Assembly (NCBI GenBank): GCA_016789885.1
Contig: JAEUPZ010000007.1
Span: forward strand, 1 to 64,000
Direction: 5' to 3'
DNA: 64,000 bases
Source of the DNA: Chromatiales bacterium
GTDB taxonomy: Bacteria > Pseudomonadota > Gammaproteobacteria > Steroidobacterales > GCA-2729495
A model generated the notes under the pieces. It worked only from the letters and a program-made list of their open reading frames with translations, ran no database searches and had not been told where the DNA came from. Shown here one piece after another: positions 44,023 to 55,986 of the stretch. Position 1 is the first letter of the stretch; each line of letters starts with the position of its first letter. The position numbers and the translations under genes are program-made.

Positions 44023-45705
44023 GTGAACGGCTGGCTGGTCGCTGCCAACGACGTCCTCTGGCACAACGGCGTGCTGCTGGTGGTCTTCGCCACCGGCGTC
44101 GTCTTCACGCTGTGGAGCGGGTTCGTCCAGTACCGCGCCCTGACCCACGGCCTGCGCGTCACCCGCGGCGACTACGACCACCGGGGCGACCCGGGCGCCA
44201 TCAGCCACTTCCAGGCGCTCGCCGCGGCGCTGTCGGCAACGGTCGGGCTCGGCAACATCGGCGGCGTCGCCATCGCGGTGTCCCTCGGCGGGCCCGGGGC
44301 CGTCTTCTGGATGTGGGTCGTCGGCTTCGTCGGCATGGCGCTCAAGTTCGCCGAAGTGACGCTGGCCATGCTCTACCGCAACACCGACGACCCGGAGAAT
44401 CCCCACGGCGGGTCCATGTGGGTCGTCAGCAAGGGGCTGGCGCGGCGATCGCCCCGGCTCGCGCCCGTCGGGCGCGCCATCGGCCTCGTCTTCTGCGTGA
44501 CACTGCTGATCTCGGCGGTGACCGGCGGCAACATGTTCCAGGCCTGGAACGTCGCCGACCTGACGCGCGAGTACTTCGGCGTGCCGCAGCTGGCATCGGG
44601 GATCGTGCTGGCGATCCTGTCGGCCCTGGTCATCATCGGCGGCATCCGGCGCGTCGGCGCCGTGGCCGGGCGGCTCGTGCCGGTCATGATCACGCTGTAC
44701 CTGCTCGGTGCCGCCTACGTCCTCGCCCACCACTGGCAGGACGTGCCCGCCATGCTCACGCTGATCGTGCGGTCCGCCTTCGCGCCCACCGAGGCAGCGG
44801 GCGCCTTCCTCGGCGGCACCATGGGCTCGGCGTTCCTGTTCGGCATGAAGCGCGCGCTCTTCTCGAACGAGGCCGGCCAAGGCTCCTCGCCCATCGCCCA
44901 CGCGGCGGCCCGCACCGACGAGCCGGTGCGGGAGGGCGTGGTCGCCGGCCTCGAGCCCTTCATCGATACGCTGGTGGTCTGCACGATCACGGCGCTGGTG
45001 ATCCTCGTCACCGGCGTCTGGAACCGGCCGGCCGAGGCCGTCCTGCCGGCCGGCAGCGCCCTCGTCGAGGCGGCCCCGGGCGCCTGGACGCTGCCCGCCA
45101 TCGACGCCCCGGCCCGGGCCGCCGGCTGGACGGCCGAGGACCAGGTCTTCGTGGTGGTGGACACCGGGCGCGCCGGCGGGCCGGCGCTGCAGAAGCTCTC
45201 CGGCAACGTCACCGCGGGCAGCGATGGCGCACTGCGCATCGAGTGGGCGACGATCGGCAGCATGGAACCACCCCGGCTGCGCGACGACGGCATCTTCGTC
45301 AGCTACGTCGGCGCGACGCTGACGGCCAAGGCCTACGACTCGGTGCTGCCGGGGCTCGGCAAGTGGCTGGTCACCATCAGCGTGTGGCTCTTCGCCTTCT
45401 CGACCATCATCTCGTGGAACTACTACGGCGAGCAGGGCGTGATCTTCATGGCAGGCGAGCGCTGGGTCGGCGCGTACCGCGTCGCCTACTGCCTGTGCGT
45501 CGTGCTGGCGACGGCCGGCATTTTTGCCACCGACGCCGACCTCGACAACCTGTCGGGCTTCGGCACCGGCGTGATGCTGTTCGCCAACGTCCCGATCATG
45601 TGGTTCTTCGGCCGCGAGGCCATGACGGCCTACCGCGACTACGTCCGGCGGCTCGACGCCGGCCTGATGAGGCCTGTGCGCGGCCGCGGCAGCCGCGCCA
45701 GCTGA
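44023..45705 (+). CDS. Alanine/glycine:cation symporter (AGCS) with a large internal insertion
   Basis: A 560-aa membrane protein. The AGCS core is evident: ATVGLGNIGGVAIAVSLGGPGAVFWMW, FAEVTLAMLYRN, VTGGNMFQAWNV, SNEAGQGSSPIAHAAART and FSTIISWNYYGEQ. These transporters take up small amino acids with Na+ or H+. Family members are usually about 440-490 aa. Here residues ~336-428, between two conserved helices, hold about 90 extra mostly polar residues with a compact beta-like pattern, probably an extracytoplasmic domain. The start is a GTG at 44023, 3 bp after the thiolase stop, so the two are likely co-transcribed. Confidence 0.9.
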   Translation: MNGWLVAANDVLWHNGVLLVVFATGVVFTLWSGFVQYRALTHGLRVTRGDYDHRGDPGAISHFQALAAALSATVGLGNIGGVAIAVSLGGPGAVFWMWVVGFVGMALKFAEVTLAMLYRNTDDPENPHGGSMWVVSKGLARRSPRLAPVGRAIGLVFCVTLLISAVTGGNMFQAWNVADLTREYFGVPQLASGIVLAILSALVIIGGIRRVGAVAGRLVPVMITLYLLGAAYVLAHHWQDVPAMLTLIVRSAFAPTEAAGAFLGGTMGSAFLFGMKRALFSNEAGQGSSPIAHAAARTDEPVREGVVAGLEPFIDTLVVCTITALVILVTGVWNRPAEAVLPAGSALVEAAPGAWTLPAIDAPARAAGWTAEDQVFVVVDTGRAGGPALQKLSGNVTAGSDGALRIEWATIGSMEPPRLRDDGIFVSYVGATLTAKAYDSVLPGLGKWLVTISVWLFAFSTIISWNYYGEQGVIFMAGERWVGAYRVAYCLCVVLATAGIFATDADLDNLSGFGTGVMLFANVPIMWFFGREAMTAYRDYVRRLDAGLMRPVRGRGSRAS

Positions 45706-45715
45706 GGCCCGTGCC

Positions 45716-46369
45716 TCAGCCGCCCCGCCGCGCGCGGGCCGCCGCGAGGGACTGGGCCTCTTCGGCGAGGATGCCCGCCCAGGCCGGGCGCTGGCGCTGC
45801 CGGTCTAGCCACGCCGCGAGGCGCGGCCAGCGGCCGGCATCGATGGCGGCTTCGGCCTGCACGTAGGTGATGAGCTGCGCGCCGACGGCAACGTCGGCCA
45901 CCGTCAGGCCGGCCCCCGGCACGAGCTCGCCGCCGGCCAGCTGTTCCTCGAGGTAGCCAAAGGCCTCGTCGCGCAGCGGCTCGGCCGCGGCCAGCGCGGC
46001 CGCATCACCCGCCTTGCCCTGGAACAACGGCTTCACCACCCGCTCGGCGAAATACACCAGCGTCGCCTCGCGCAGCCGGGTGTCGGCGTACTCCTCGAGC
46101 CAGAGCGCGCGGGCCAGCGCCGGTGCGTGCGCGGGATACAGGGCCGGTCCGGGACAGGCCCGCTCCAGGTACGCGATGATCACCGACGAGTCGGGCACCA
46201 CGACGTCGCCATCGACCAGCACCGGAATGCGGCCGAGCGGATTGAGCGCCCGCACCTGGGGCGAGCCCATGGCCGCCGTCTGCAGCGTGTAAGCAATGCC
46301 CCGCTCGGCGAGGGCGAGGCGCACCTTGCGGGTGAAGGTCGACAGGTTGATTCCGTAAAGCGTCAACAT
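45716..46369 (-). CDS. Glutathione S-transferase family protein
   Basis: A 217-aa cytosolic GST. The N-terminal thioredoxin-like domain (MLTLYGINLSTFTRKVRLALAERG, then NPLGRIPVLVDGDVVVPDSSVIIAYLE) binds glutathione: the PVLVDGD and DSSVI segments are typical contact sites. The C-terminal helical domain contains LTVADVAVGAQLITY. The start is the ATG at 46367-46369. The substrate is not predictable. It diverges from the exporter operon. Confidence 0.92.
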   Translation of the reverse strand: MLTLYGINLSTFTRKVRLALAERGIAYTLQTAAMGSPQVRALNPLGRIPVLVDGDVVVPDSSVIIAYLERACPGPALYPAHAPALARALWLEEYADTRLREATLVYFAERVVKPLFQGKAGDAAALAAAEPLRDEAFGYLEEQLAGGELVPGAGLTVADVAVGAQLITYVQAEAAIDAGRWPRLAAWLDRQRQRPAWAGILAEEAQSLAAARARRGG

Positions 46370-46478
46370 GGGCTGGCTCCCGCCGGTGGGTCGCTGCAGT
46401 GTGCCGGCGGTCGTCGTCGCCGGTGCCGGCCCGTATACTGCCTCTTCATCACTCGGCTGTCCCCGCCCCGGAGCCCCC

Positions 46479-47598
46479 TTGCCTTCACCCCGCACGACCC
46501 GCGCCCTGCTGGCCGTAGCCGCTGTCGGGCTGCTGGCCGCCGGCGCCTGGTGGATGAACCGCCCGAAGCCGGTCAGCGTGGCCGTCGCCACCGTCGAACG
46601 GGGCACCGTCACCGCCGCCGTCGCCAACACGCGGGCCGGCACCGTCGACGCCTGCAACCGCGCCAAGCTGGCGCCGGCCATGGGCGGCCAGATCGCCAAC
46701 CTGCCCGTGAAGAAGGGCCAGACGGTGAAGTCCGGGCAGGTGCTGCTGGAGCTGTGGAATGCCGACCAGCGGGCCCGCGTGGTCCAGGCCGAGCGCGATG
46801 CCGTCGCGGCGGCGAGCCGCGCCCGCGAGGCCTGCGTCACGGCCGACGTGGCCGCCCGCAACGCGAGCCGCATCCTCAAGCTCCGCGCCGACAAGCTCGT
46901 GTCCGAGGGTGACGCCGACCGGGCAGTCGGCGACGCCGACGCCAGTGCCGCCGGCTGTGCCGCGGCCCGTGACCAGGAACGCGTCGCCCAGGCCCGCGTC
47001 GACGTGACCCGCGCCGAGCTCGAGCGCACGATCCTGCGGGCACCCTTTGCCGGCGTCATCGCCGAGATCAACGGCGAGGTCGGCGAGTTCGTGACGCCGT
47101 CGCCCATGGGCGTCATGACGCCGCCCACCGTCGACCTGGTCGATGGCAGCTGCCTGTACATCTCGGCGCCCATCGACGAGGTCGACGCGCCGGCCGTGCG
47201 GACCGGCCAGCGGGCCGTGATCACCCTCGACGCGTTCCCCGGGCAACGGTTCCCGGGGATCGTCCGGCGCGTCGCGCCGTACGTGCTCGACACCGAGAAG
47301 CAGGCCCGAACCGTCGAGATCGAGGCCGAGATCGAGGACCCGGCCCGCTACAACCTGCTGCCGGGGTACAGCGCCGACGTCGAGGTCATCCTCGAGGACC
47401 GGGAAGGCGTGCTGCGCGTCCCGACCCAGGCCGTGCTCGACGGCAAGCGCGTGTTCGTGCTCGACGAGGCCGCACGCCGGCTTGGCGAGCGCACCATCGA
47501 GCGCGGCGTCCACAACTGGGAGTACACCGAGGTCCGCAGCGGGCTCGAGGCGGGCGAGCTGGTGGTCACCTCGGTGGACCGCGAAGGCGTGGCCGACG

Positions 47599-47621
<23 letters not shown>
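46479..47621 (+). CDS. Periplasmic adaptor (HlyD/MacA-like) of an ABC exporter
   Basis: A 380-aa membrane-fusion protein. An N-terminal TM helix (about 8-23, ALLAVAAVGLLAAGAWW) precedes a barrel-sandwich hybrid half (GGQIANLPVKKGQTVKSGQVL), an alpha-helical hairpin (about 85-185), the second lipoyl half (RAPFAGVIAEINGEVGE) and beta-barrel/MP domains. The start is inferred as the TTG at 46479, because the only in-frame ATG near the N-terminus lies beyond the TM helix. A TATACT -10-like hexamer is at 46434. Its 3' end overlaps the ATPase gene by 23 bp. Confidence 0.88.
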
Positions 47622-48311
<690 letters not shown>

Positions 48312-48315
<4 letters not shown>

Positions 48316-49520
48316 GGTTCATGGACCGCAACCGCCTGGCGCTGGGGTCGCTGGTCCGGGCGCCGCTGCGCACGGCCATGATGCTACTCGCCACGGCCAT
48401 CGGCGTGGCGGCGGTCGTCACGCTGACGGCGCTGGGCGAGGCGGCCCGGCTCTACGTGACCGACGAATTCCGCTCCCTCGGCACCCACCTGCTGGTGGTG
48501 ATCCCGGGACGCAACGAGACCACCGGCGGCGGCCCGCCGATGGTGGCCGGGGCGTCGCCCCGGGACCTGACCCTGGACGACGCCCGGGCCCTGGTGCGCA
48601 GTGCCAGCATCGAGCGCATCGCGCCGGTCATCGTGGGCGAGGCCACGGCCTCGGTGGGATCGCTGCAGCGGACCGTGCAGGTCATGGGCACCACCGCCGA
48701 TTTCCGGACGATCCGCGGCTGGCGGATGGCGGGCGGGGAGTTCCTGCCGAACGTCGACCTCGAGCGGGAAACGCCGGTCTGCGTCGTCGGCGCGCTGATC
48801 GGCAGCGAGCTCTACCGCGGTGAGTCCCCGGTGGGCCAGTGGCTGCGCGTCGGCGACCGGCGCTGCCGCGTCACGGGCGTGCTCGCGCCCCAGGGGACGT
48901 CGGTCATGGTCGACGCCGACCAGCTGGTACTGATGCCGGTCGCCATGGCCCAGGCGCTGTTCAACGCGCCGGGGCTCTTCCGCATCCTCGTCCAGGCCCG
49001 GGACCGCGATGCCATGGCCGGCGCGATACGGTACGTCACCGCCACGCTGCGGGACCGGCACCGCGGCACCGAGGATTTCACGATCATCACGCAGGATGCC
49101 GTCCTGCAGACCTTCGACGGCATCCTCGGCACGCTGACGCGGGCGCTCGCCGGCATCGCCGCCGTCAGCCTCGCCGTGGCAGGCGTGCTCATCATGAACG
49201 TGATGCTGGTGGCCGTGAGCCAGCGCACCCAGGAGATCGGCCTGCTGAAGGCGCTGGGCGCGCGCCGTTCCCAGGTCATCGGCCTGTTCCTGTACGAGGC
49301 TTTCTACCTGGCGCTGTTCGGGGCACTGGCCGGCCTCGCCATCGCGGCCGTGGTGCTGGCCATCCTCGCGCAGCTGTATCCCGACTTCCGGTTCATGCCG
49401 CCGGTGTGGGCCGTGGCGGGGGCCGTCCTGCTGGCGACCGGTTGCGGCATGCTGTTCGGCATCCTGCCAGCCCGGCGCGCCGCGCGCCTCGACCCGGTGG
49501 CGGCGCTGGCGCGGCGCTGA
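48312..49520 (+). CDS. ABC transporter permease, MacB/FtsX family (first)
   Basis: A 402-aa permease with an N-terminal TM helix (about 18-42, TAMMLLATAIGVAAVVTL), a large periplasmic core domain of MacB_PCD type (about 45-270) and three C-terminal helices of the FtsX fold. The conserved QRTQEIGLLKALGARRSQVIGLFLYEA segment lies between helices, and the protein ends PARRAARLDPVAALARR. It needs the separate ATPase. Its N-terminal part contains LLVVIPGRNETTGGG, a typical MacB-like strand. It is followed after 3 bp by a homologous permease. Confidence 0.92.
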
Positions 49521-49523
49521 CCC

Positions 49524-50723
49524 ATGACCACCGGCGAACTGCTGCGGTTCACCCTGGCCTCGGCGCTGGCCCACCGGCTGCGCAGCGGGCTCACGGCGCT
49601 CGGCATCGCCATCGGCGTGGCGGCCGTCGTGCTGCTGACGTCCATCGGCGCGGGCCTGCAGCGCTACGTGCTGGCGGAGTTCACGCAGTTCGGCACGAAC
49701 ATCATCGGCATCAATCCGGGCAAGAACCAGACGCTCGGCCTGCCGGCGGGGGCCTTCAACACGCTGCGGCCGCTGTCGCTTGGCGATGCGGCCGCCCTCG
49801 AGCGGCTGCCCTGGGTGCGCGCCGTCGTGCCCCTCGTCCAGGGCAACGCCGACGTGCAGGCCGGCGGCCGCACCCGCCGCACGGTCGTGAGCGGTACGGG
49901 CCACCGGCTGCCCGAGGCGCTGTCGTTCCGCGTCAGCATGGGCGAGTTCCTGCCGGCCGACGACCCGAATGCGGCGCGCGCCTACGCCGTCCTCGGCAGC
50001 AAGCTGCGCACGGAGCTGTTCGCCGGCCGCAGCCCGCTGGGCGAGCGCATCCGCGTGGGTGGCCAGCGCTATACCGTCATCGGCGTCATGGAGTCGAAGG
50101 GCACGGTCTTCGGCTTCGACCTGGACGATGCCGTGTACATCCCGGTGGGGCGGGCGCTCGCGCTGTTCAACCGCGACGGGCTCTTCGAGATAGATCTGCT
50201 CTACGAGGAAGGCGCTCCGGTCGACGAGATCGTCGAGGGCGTCCGCCGGATCCTCGTCGCACGACACGGCGGCGAGGACTTCACCATCACCACGCAGCAG
50301 CAGATGCTCGATGTGCTGGGCTCGGTGCTCGACGTGGTGACCTTCGCGGTCGGCGCCCTGGGGGGCATCTCGATGCTCGTCGGCGGCGTCGGCATCTTCA
50401 CCATCATGACCATTGCCGTGCGCGAGCGCACCGCCGAGATCGGCCTGCTGCAGGCCATCGGCGCCCACCGCGACCAGGTCCGCAACGTCTTTCTCGGCGA
50501 GTCGCTCATCCTCGCCGGCGTCGGCGCCGCCGCCGGCGTCCTGCTCGCCTTCGTGCTGATCGTGGTGCTGCGGGTCGCCATCCCCGGCCTGCCGGTCAGC
50601 GCCGCATGGGGCTACATCGCCGCGTCGATCGTGGTGGCAGCAGCCATCGGCCTCGTCGCCGGCGTGCTGCCGGCCGTGCGTGCCGCCCGGCTCGATCCGG
50701 TGGAGTCACTGCGGGCGGAGTGA
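49524..50723 (+). CDS. ABC transporter permease, MacB/FtsX family (second)
   Basis: A 399-aa permease homologous to the one before it, with the same layout: N-terminal TM helix, periplasmic domain, and three C-terminal helices with VRERTAEIGLLQAIGAHRDQVRNVFLGES and the ending AARLDPVESLRAE. The N-terminal ALAHRLRSGLTALGIAIGVAAVVLLTSIGAG matches MacB. Two different permeases beside one ATPase and one adaptor suggest a heterodimeric membrane unit, with the adaptor linking to an outer-membrane channel encoded elsewhere. The substrate is unknown. Confidence 0.92.
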   Translation: MTTGELLRFTLASALAHRLRSGLTALGIAIGVAAVVLLTSIGAGLQRYVLAEFTQFGTNIIGINPGKNQTLGLPAGAFNTLRPLSLGDAAALERLPWVRAVVPLVQGNADVQAGGRTRRTVVSGTGHRLPEALSFRVSMGEFLPADDPNAARAYAVLGSKLRTELFAGRSPLGERIRVGGQRYTVIGVMESKGTVFGFDLDDAVYIPVGRALALFNRDGLFEIDLLYEEGAPVDEIVEGVRRILVARHGGEDFTITTQQQMLDVLGSVLDVVTFAVGALGGISMLVGGVGIFTIMTIAVRERTAEIGLLQAIGAHRDQVRNVFLGESLILAGVGAAAGVLLAFVLIVVLRVAIPGLPVSAAWGYIAASIVVAAAIGLVAGVLPAVRAARLDPVESLRAE

Positions 50724-50790
50724 ACCACTGCGGGCTCGCCGGTGCGACAGCCTGGCGGAGCAGCCACGGGACCGTCGCCCGGCAATCCCC

Positions 50791-52470
<1,680 letters not shown>

Positions 52471-52587
52471 AGCTCGAAGTGACGGGACCCGGCCGCGCCG
52501 CCGGGCGCGTTAGGCCGAGCTTAAGCGGTTTCCCGGTCCGGCGCAGGCCCGGCATTGTCGCGCGCCCCGCCTGCCGGTACACACCGG

Positions 52588-52752
52588 TCAGTCCAGGTAG
52601 TACCTGGCCGATACCTGGATCCGGGTGGCGTCACCGTCCTGGCCGTTCTGGTCGGTCCGCTCGCCCCACATGGCCTCGGCGCCGAACTCGAAGGCCTTGA
52701 TGGGCGACCAGAGCAGGTTGAGGTACACGTCGTCGAGGCGTTCGATGGCCAC
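52588..52752 (-). pseudogene. 3' fragment of an outer-membrane porin gene (DcaP-like)
   Basis: The last ~46-50 codons of a minus-strand frame read DDVYLNLLWSPIKAFEFG, then AEAMWGERTDQNGQ and RIQVSARYYLD. This is the pattern of the final two or three strands of DcaP-like trimeric porins. The 5' portion of such a gene is absent: upstream in this frame the translation is Pro/Gly-rich without barrel character, and no other frame carries the rest. I read it as a truncated relic. The flanking gaps (52471-52587 and 52753-52923) contain nothing I can name. An alternative is a small genuine gene, which I think unlikely. Confidence 0.5.
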
Positions 52753-52923
52753 GCACGGCGGCCCCACCGCTGGCCCCGACGGGTCCTGGACCGCCATCGG
52801 GCCCGATCCTGCAGGGGGGCAGTACTCAGCATGCCCAGCGACCGGGTGCACGGTGACCTGACCTTTGGGGAAGGAAGCCGGATGCTGGCCGACCAGCCGG
52901 TTAGCATGGGCCGTTGATCCGGG

Positions 52924-54102
52924 ATGCACGACATGGAAAACGCGCGTTACTCACTGATCATCGGGGGCCCTTTCCATGCGCTGATGCGCTGGCTGGGCCT
53001 GGTCGATCCGGCAGGCCTGCCGCGGGTCGCGGCGACCGTCTGGCTGGTGCTGCTGGCCTTCGGCCTGCCCGCCGTGCTCGTGCCGCTGCAGTCCCTGCTG
53101 GATCCCTCGTTCGACGGGAGCGACTTCTGGCGCGATCCGCGCGTCTACGCGCGCTGGATCGTCGCGATTGCGGCCATGCTCCTGTACGAGCGAGTCACCG
53201 ACCGGATCTTCGGCAACCTGATCGCAAGCTTCGGCGAGGCGGGGATGGTCGGGGCCGAAAGCTCCACGCGTTTCAATGCGGCGCTGGCCCGCGCCGATGC
53301 CCGTACCAGTTCGGCCCTGGCCGAGGGACTCATGGTGGCGCTGGTGCTGCTGGCGAGCGTGAGCTCCCTCGAGGTCCGCTGGGCCACGCCCCAGGGCAGC
53401 TGGGCCGGGCAGGGCACCGGCGCGGATCTCGACATGTCCTGGGCCGGACTGGCGGTCACCTTCGTCGGCGACCCGCTCTTCCTGTTCCTGCTGTGCCGCT
53501 GGATCTGGCGGTTCCTGGTGCTCGGCTGGCTGCTGGCGGACATCGCGCGCCTGCCCCTGCGACTGCACGCGGCCCACCCCGATGGCCTCGCCGGACTCGG
53601 TTTCCTCGGCGGCTATCCGATCGCCTTCCTCGGCCTGTTCTTCGCGCTCAGCTGCGTGCTGGCAACGGGCATCCAGCACTATCTGCAGTCCACGCCCGTC
53701 CAGTCCTACGTGGTAGTGGCGGCGGCCGTGGTCTGGACCGGGTTGATCATGTTCCTCGCTGCCGCACCGACACTGGTATTCGTGCCTGTCCTGGCCGCGG
53801 TCAGGACCGAGGCCCGGCGCAGCTTCGGGCACCTCGCGGTAAGGCATCACGACGAGTTCCGCCGTCGCTGGCTCGAGGGCGGACATGCCGGCAACGACTC
53901 GCCGATGGGTGCTCCCGACATGTCGTCGCTGGCCGACCTGAACGCCGTCGCCGCCAGCGCCCTCAGCGTAGGACTGGTACCGATCGACCGGATGACGGTC
54001 GTGGCGACCCTGGCGTCTGCCGCCGTGCCCCTCCTGCCGGTACTGCCGATCGGGATCCCCGTTACGGAGCTGGTGCCGAAGCTGATCGGATTCGTGCTCT
54101 GA
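52924..54102 (+). CDS. Multi-pass membrane protein of unknown function
   Basis: A 392-aa protein with about seven hydrophobic helices, for example at about 36-56, 80-96, 136-150, 175-200, 225-248 and 265-295, and a final hydrophobic stretch near the C-terminus. The N-terminal NARYSLIIGGPFHALMRWLGL and a charged loop RRSFGHLAVRHHDEFRRRWLEG (around 315-335) are the most distinctive parts. I do not recognise a named family. The start is the ATG at 52924 or the one three codons later. It is convergent with the eight-gene minus-strand array ending at 54128. Confidence 0.8.
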   Translation: MHDMENARYSLIIGGPFHALMRWLGLVDPAGLPRVAATVWLVLLAFGLPAVLVPLQSLLDPSFDGSDFWRDPRVYARWIVAIAAMLLYERVTDRIFGNLIASFGEAGMVGAESSTRFNAALARADARTSSALAEGLMVALVLLASVSSLEVRWATPQGSWAGQGTGADLDMSWAGLAVTFVGDPLFLFLLCRWIWRFLVLGWLLADIARLPLRLHAAHPDGLAGLGFLGGYPIAFLGLFFALSCVLATGIQHYLQSTPVQSYVVVAAAVVWTGLIMFLAAAPTLVFVPVLAAVRTEARRSFGHLAVRHHDEFRRRWLEGGHAGNDSPMGAPDMSSLADLNAVAASALSVGLVPIDRMTVVATLASAAVPLLPVLPIGIPVTELVPKLIGFVL

Positions 54103-54127
54103 CCGTCGCCGGGTACTCGCGCTGTGT

Positions 54128-54637
54128 CTAGAGCCGCCGCTGCAACACGCGGGCGAGTTCACCCGGCCCGAGAGCCCGGCCGAGTTCGATGAACGCGATC
54201 AGGGTAACGGCGATCAGCAGGAGAACCAGCGCATCGGCGCCAACGGTCAGGGGCGGTAGCGAGGCGACGTGGGCCAGGGATTCAGCGAATGATCGCCCGC
54301 CCCACCAGGCAGCGACCAGCTCCTCGACCAGCGACAGCGCGAGCAGCAGCAGCGCGAACAGCACGGACTTCCAGCCGATCCGTGCCCCCACCGTGCTGCC
54401 GAAGCCCTGGCCGAGCCCGGCGGCCTTGCCCAGCAGGGCGAACTTGCCGAGCACGAGGGCCTTCACGAGCGCGAATCCCAGCGGCGAGAACGCCACGCCG
54501 GCGTCGCGGAGGATCGCCGTCTTGTAGATGGCGAGTACGCCCAGGCACACGTACAGGTAGGCCGCGACGATCGCGTAATCGCGCAACTCCCGGCGCAGGG
54601 CAGCCTGCCGGCCGGCGCCTGCGGACGCGGCATTCAT
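54128..54637 (-). CDS. Small membrane protein of unknown function
   Basis: A 169-aa protein with four predicted helices: about 22-42 (DYAIVAAYLYVCLGVLAIY), 53-70, 90-108 (WKSVLFALLLLALSLVEEL) and 135-155. The segment FALVKALVLGKFALLGKA looks conserved. I do not know a function. The start is the ATG at 54635-54637, 11 bp after the DUF3313 gene stop, so it is almost certainly co-transcribed. It is the last gene of the minus-strand array. Confidence 0.82.
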   Translation of the reverse strand: MNAASAGAGRQAALRRELRDYAIVAAYLYVCLGVLAIYKTAILRDAGVAFSPLGFALVKALVLGKFALLGKAAGLGQGFGSTVGARIGWKSVLFALLLLALSLVEELVAAWWGGRSFAESLAHVASLPPLTVGADALVLLLIAVTLIAFIELGRALGPGELARVLQRRL

Positions 54638-54648
54638 GGCCGTGGTTG

Positions 54649-55386
54649 CTAGGGAGCCGGCGGCCGTGCCTCGCGGGCGGCCGCGGAGAAGCAGTTCACG
54701 TGCTGGCTCTCGGGCAGGCGCGCGTTGTCGATGCGGCAGCGGGCCCGCGCACCGTACTCGTCCACCAGCGCCTGCATCTGCTCGAACTCGATCCGCTTGC
54801 CCGGGGTGGGATCGGGGATGACGAGCGCGACGAGGACCTCGTCCGTACCGCCGTCGAGCAGCTCGGCCTGGAGCGTCATGTCGATGATGTCCGTCCGCTG
54901 CATCATGTCGCGCAGGGCGTCGGCACCGGCCTTCAGCACGGCTCCGGCCGGCGTGTAGGCGAGCACGTTGCGCTTGTTCTTTTTCATCCTGAGGTCGGTC
55001 AGGGCGATCCGGAAAACCAGTATTCCCGGCCCCGGGGCGGTCGCGAGTGCGTAGCCGCCCTTCTGCAGGCGATTGACCAGCGCCTCGCGCATGAGCTCGC
55101 CGACCTTGGCCAGATCCTCCGGCTTGCCGCCCTTGTAGGGCGAGTCCGGGCTGATCAGGATCTCGGGTGTGTCGACGAAGAAGCCCTTGGGATACTTGCC
55201 GAGCCGCGACCGGATGTCCGGTACGGCCCACGCATAGTCGGCGATCTGGCCCTCGGTGCGGCGCTCGAGCCGCGAGTAGTCGGCGAGAAAGGTCTGGTCG
55301 AAGGGCAGGGCAGGATCCGCTGCCCCTGCCACCGCGGCCCACAGGCTGGCCGCAACCGCCAGCGTGATCGTGATATGCCTGAACAT
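54649..55386 (-). CDS. DUF3313 family exported protein
   Basis: A 245-aa protein with a signal peptide (about 1-23, cleavage after AGA; no lipobox Cys, unlike many relatives). The body matches DUF3313: FDQTFLADYSRLERR near the mature N-terminus, ILISPDSPYKGGKPEDLAKVGEL, APGPGILVFRIALTDLRM and MTLQAELLDGGTDEVLVALV. The family is predicted envelope-located; its role is unknown. The start is the ATG at 55384-55386, 23 bp after the glycine-zipper gene. Confidence 0.8.
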   Translation of the reverse strand: MFRHITITLAVAASLWAAVAGAADPALPFDQTFLADYSRLERRTEGQIADYAWAVPDIRSRLGKYPKGFFVDTPEILISPDSPYKGGKPEDLAKVGELMREALVNRLQKGGYALATAPGPGILVFRIALTDLRMKKNKRNVLAYTPAGAVLKAGADALRDMMQRTDIIDMTLQAELLDGGTDEVLVALVIPDPTPGKRIEFEQMQALVDEYGARARCRIDNARLPESQHVNCFSAAAREARPPAP

Positions 55387-55409
55387 GGGCTTTGTACCTT
55401 CCTGCGTCA

Positions 55410-55964
55410 TCACTTGACGGTGTAGCCGCGCGCCTCGAGGCAGGCCGCGAAGCCCTTGTTGAAGAGCGCCAGCTGATCGGCCTTCGCCGCCTGCTGCTGG
55501 GCCTGCTGCTGCTGCGCCTGCGCGGCCGCAGTCTTCTCCGCCTCGGCCTGCTGCCGGCGCGCGTCGGCACCCCCCTTCATCACGCCCGCCGTGGCACCGA
55601 TGGCCGCGCCCTTGCCGGCGTCGTCGCTGGCGATCTCGCCGATCACGGCACCGGCGGCGGCCCCGCGGGCTGCCCCGCGAAGGCGCGTGCCCTTGGGTGG
55701 AGCCTGCGCCGGCGCCGCCGGCTGGGCAGCCGCCTCGGCAGGTGCTGCCGGGGCCATCGGATCGACGCCCGTCTGGCCCTTCGACCACGCGAAGCACTCG
55801 CCCTCGTCGGCTGCCTGCTTGCTGGGGGTCTGCCCCTTGGCCGGGAACACGACGACGCCGAGGGAGGTGGACAGCGGCTTCGACGGCGCGGCTGCCGGTG
55901 ACTGGGCGGCGGCCGGGCCGGCCGCGAGCACGCCAGCGATGATCAGCGTCGGAAGGTTGCGCAC
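55410..55964 (-). CDS. Glycine-zipper exported protein
   Basis: A 184-aa protein with a signal peptide (about 1-20, AAA/AQS). A Pro/Ala-rich linker is followed by a glycine-zipper segment (about 95-130) with GAARGAAAGAVIGEIASDDAG and GAAIGATAGVMKG, of the sort seen in small outer-membrane or periplasmic oligomers. An Ala/Gln-rich helical stretch (QQQQ repeats) and a C-terminal ACLEARGYTVK follow. Two Cys residues lie in the mature part. Function unknown. It sits 22 bp after the outer-membrane barrel gene. Confidence 0.8.
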   Translation of the reverse strand: MRNLPTLIIAGVLAAGPAAAQSPAAAPSKPLSTSLGVVVFPAKGQTPSKQAADEGECFAWSKGQTGVDPMAPAAPAEAAAQPAAPAQAPPKGTRLRGAARGAAAGAVIGEIASDDAGKGAAIGATAGVMKGGADARRQQAEAEKTAAAQAQQQQAQQQAAKADQLALFNKGFAACLEARGYTVK

Positions 55965-55986
55965 GGTGGGTCTCGCTGCGGTGGGA

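Noticed and set aside
42951..45866. 971-codon open frame on the plus strand overlapping thiolase and symporter
   Set aside because: Out-of-frame reading of two recognised genes with a repetitive Arg/Pro/Ala composition.
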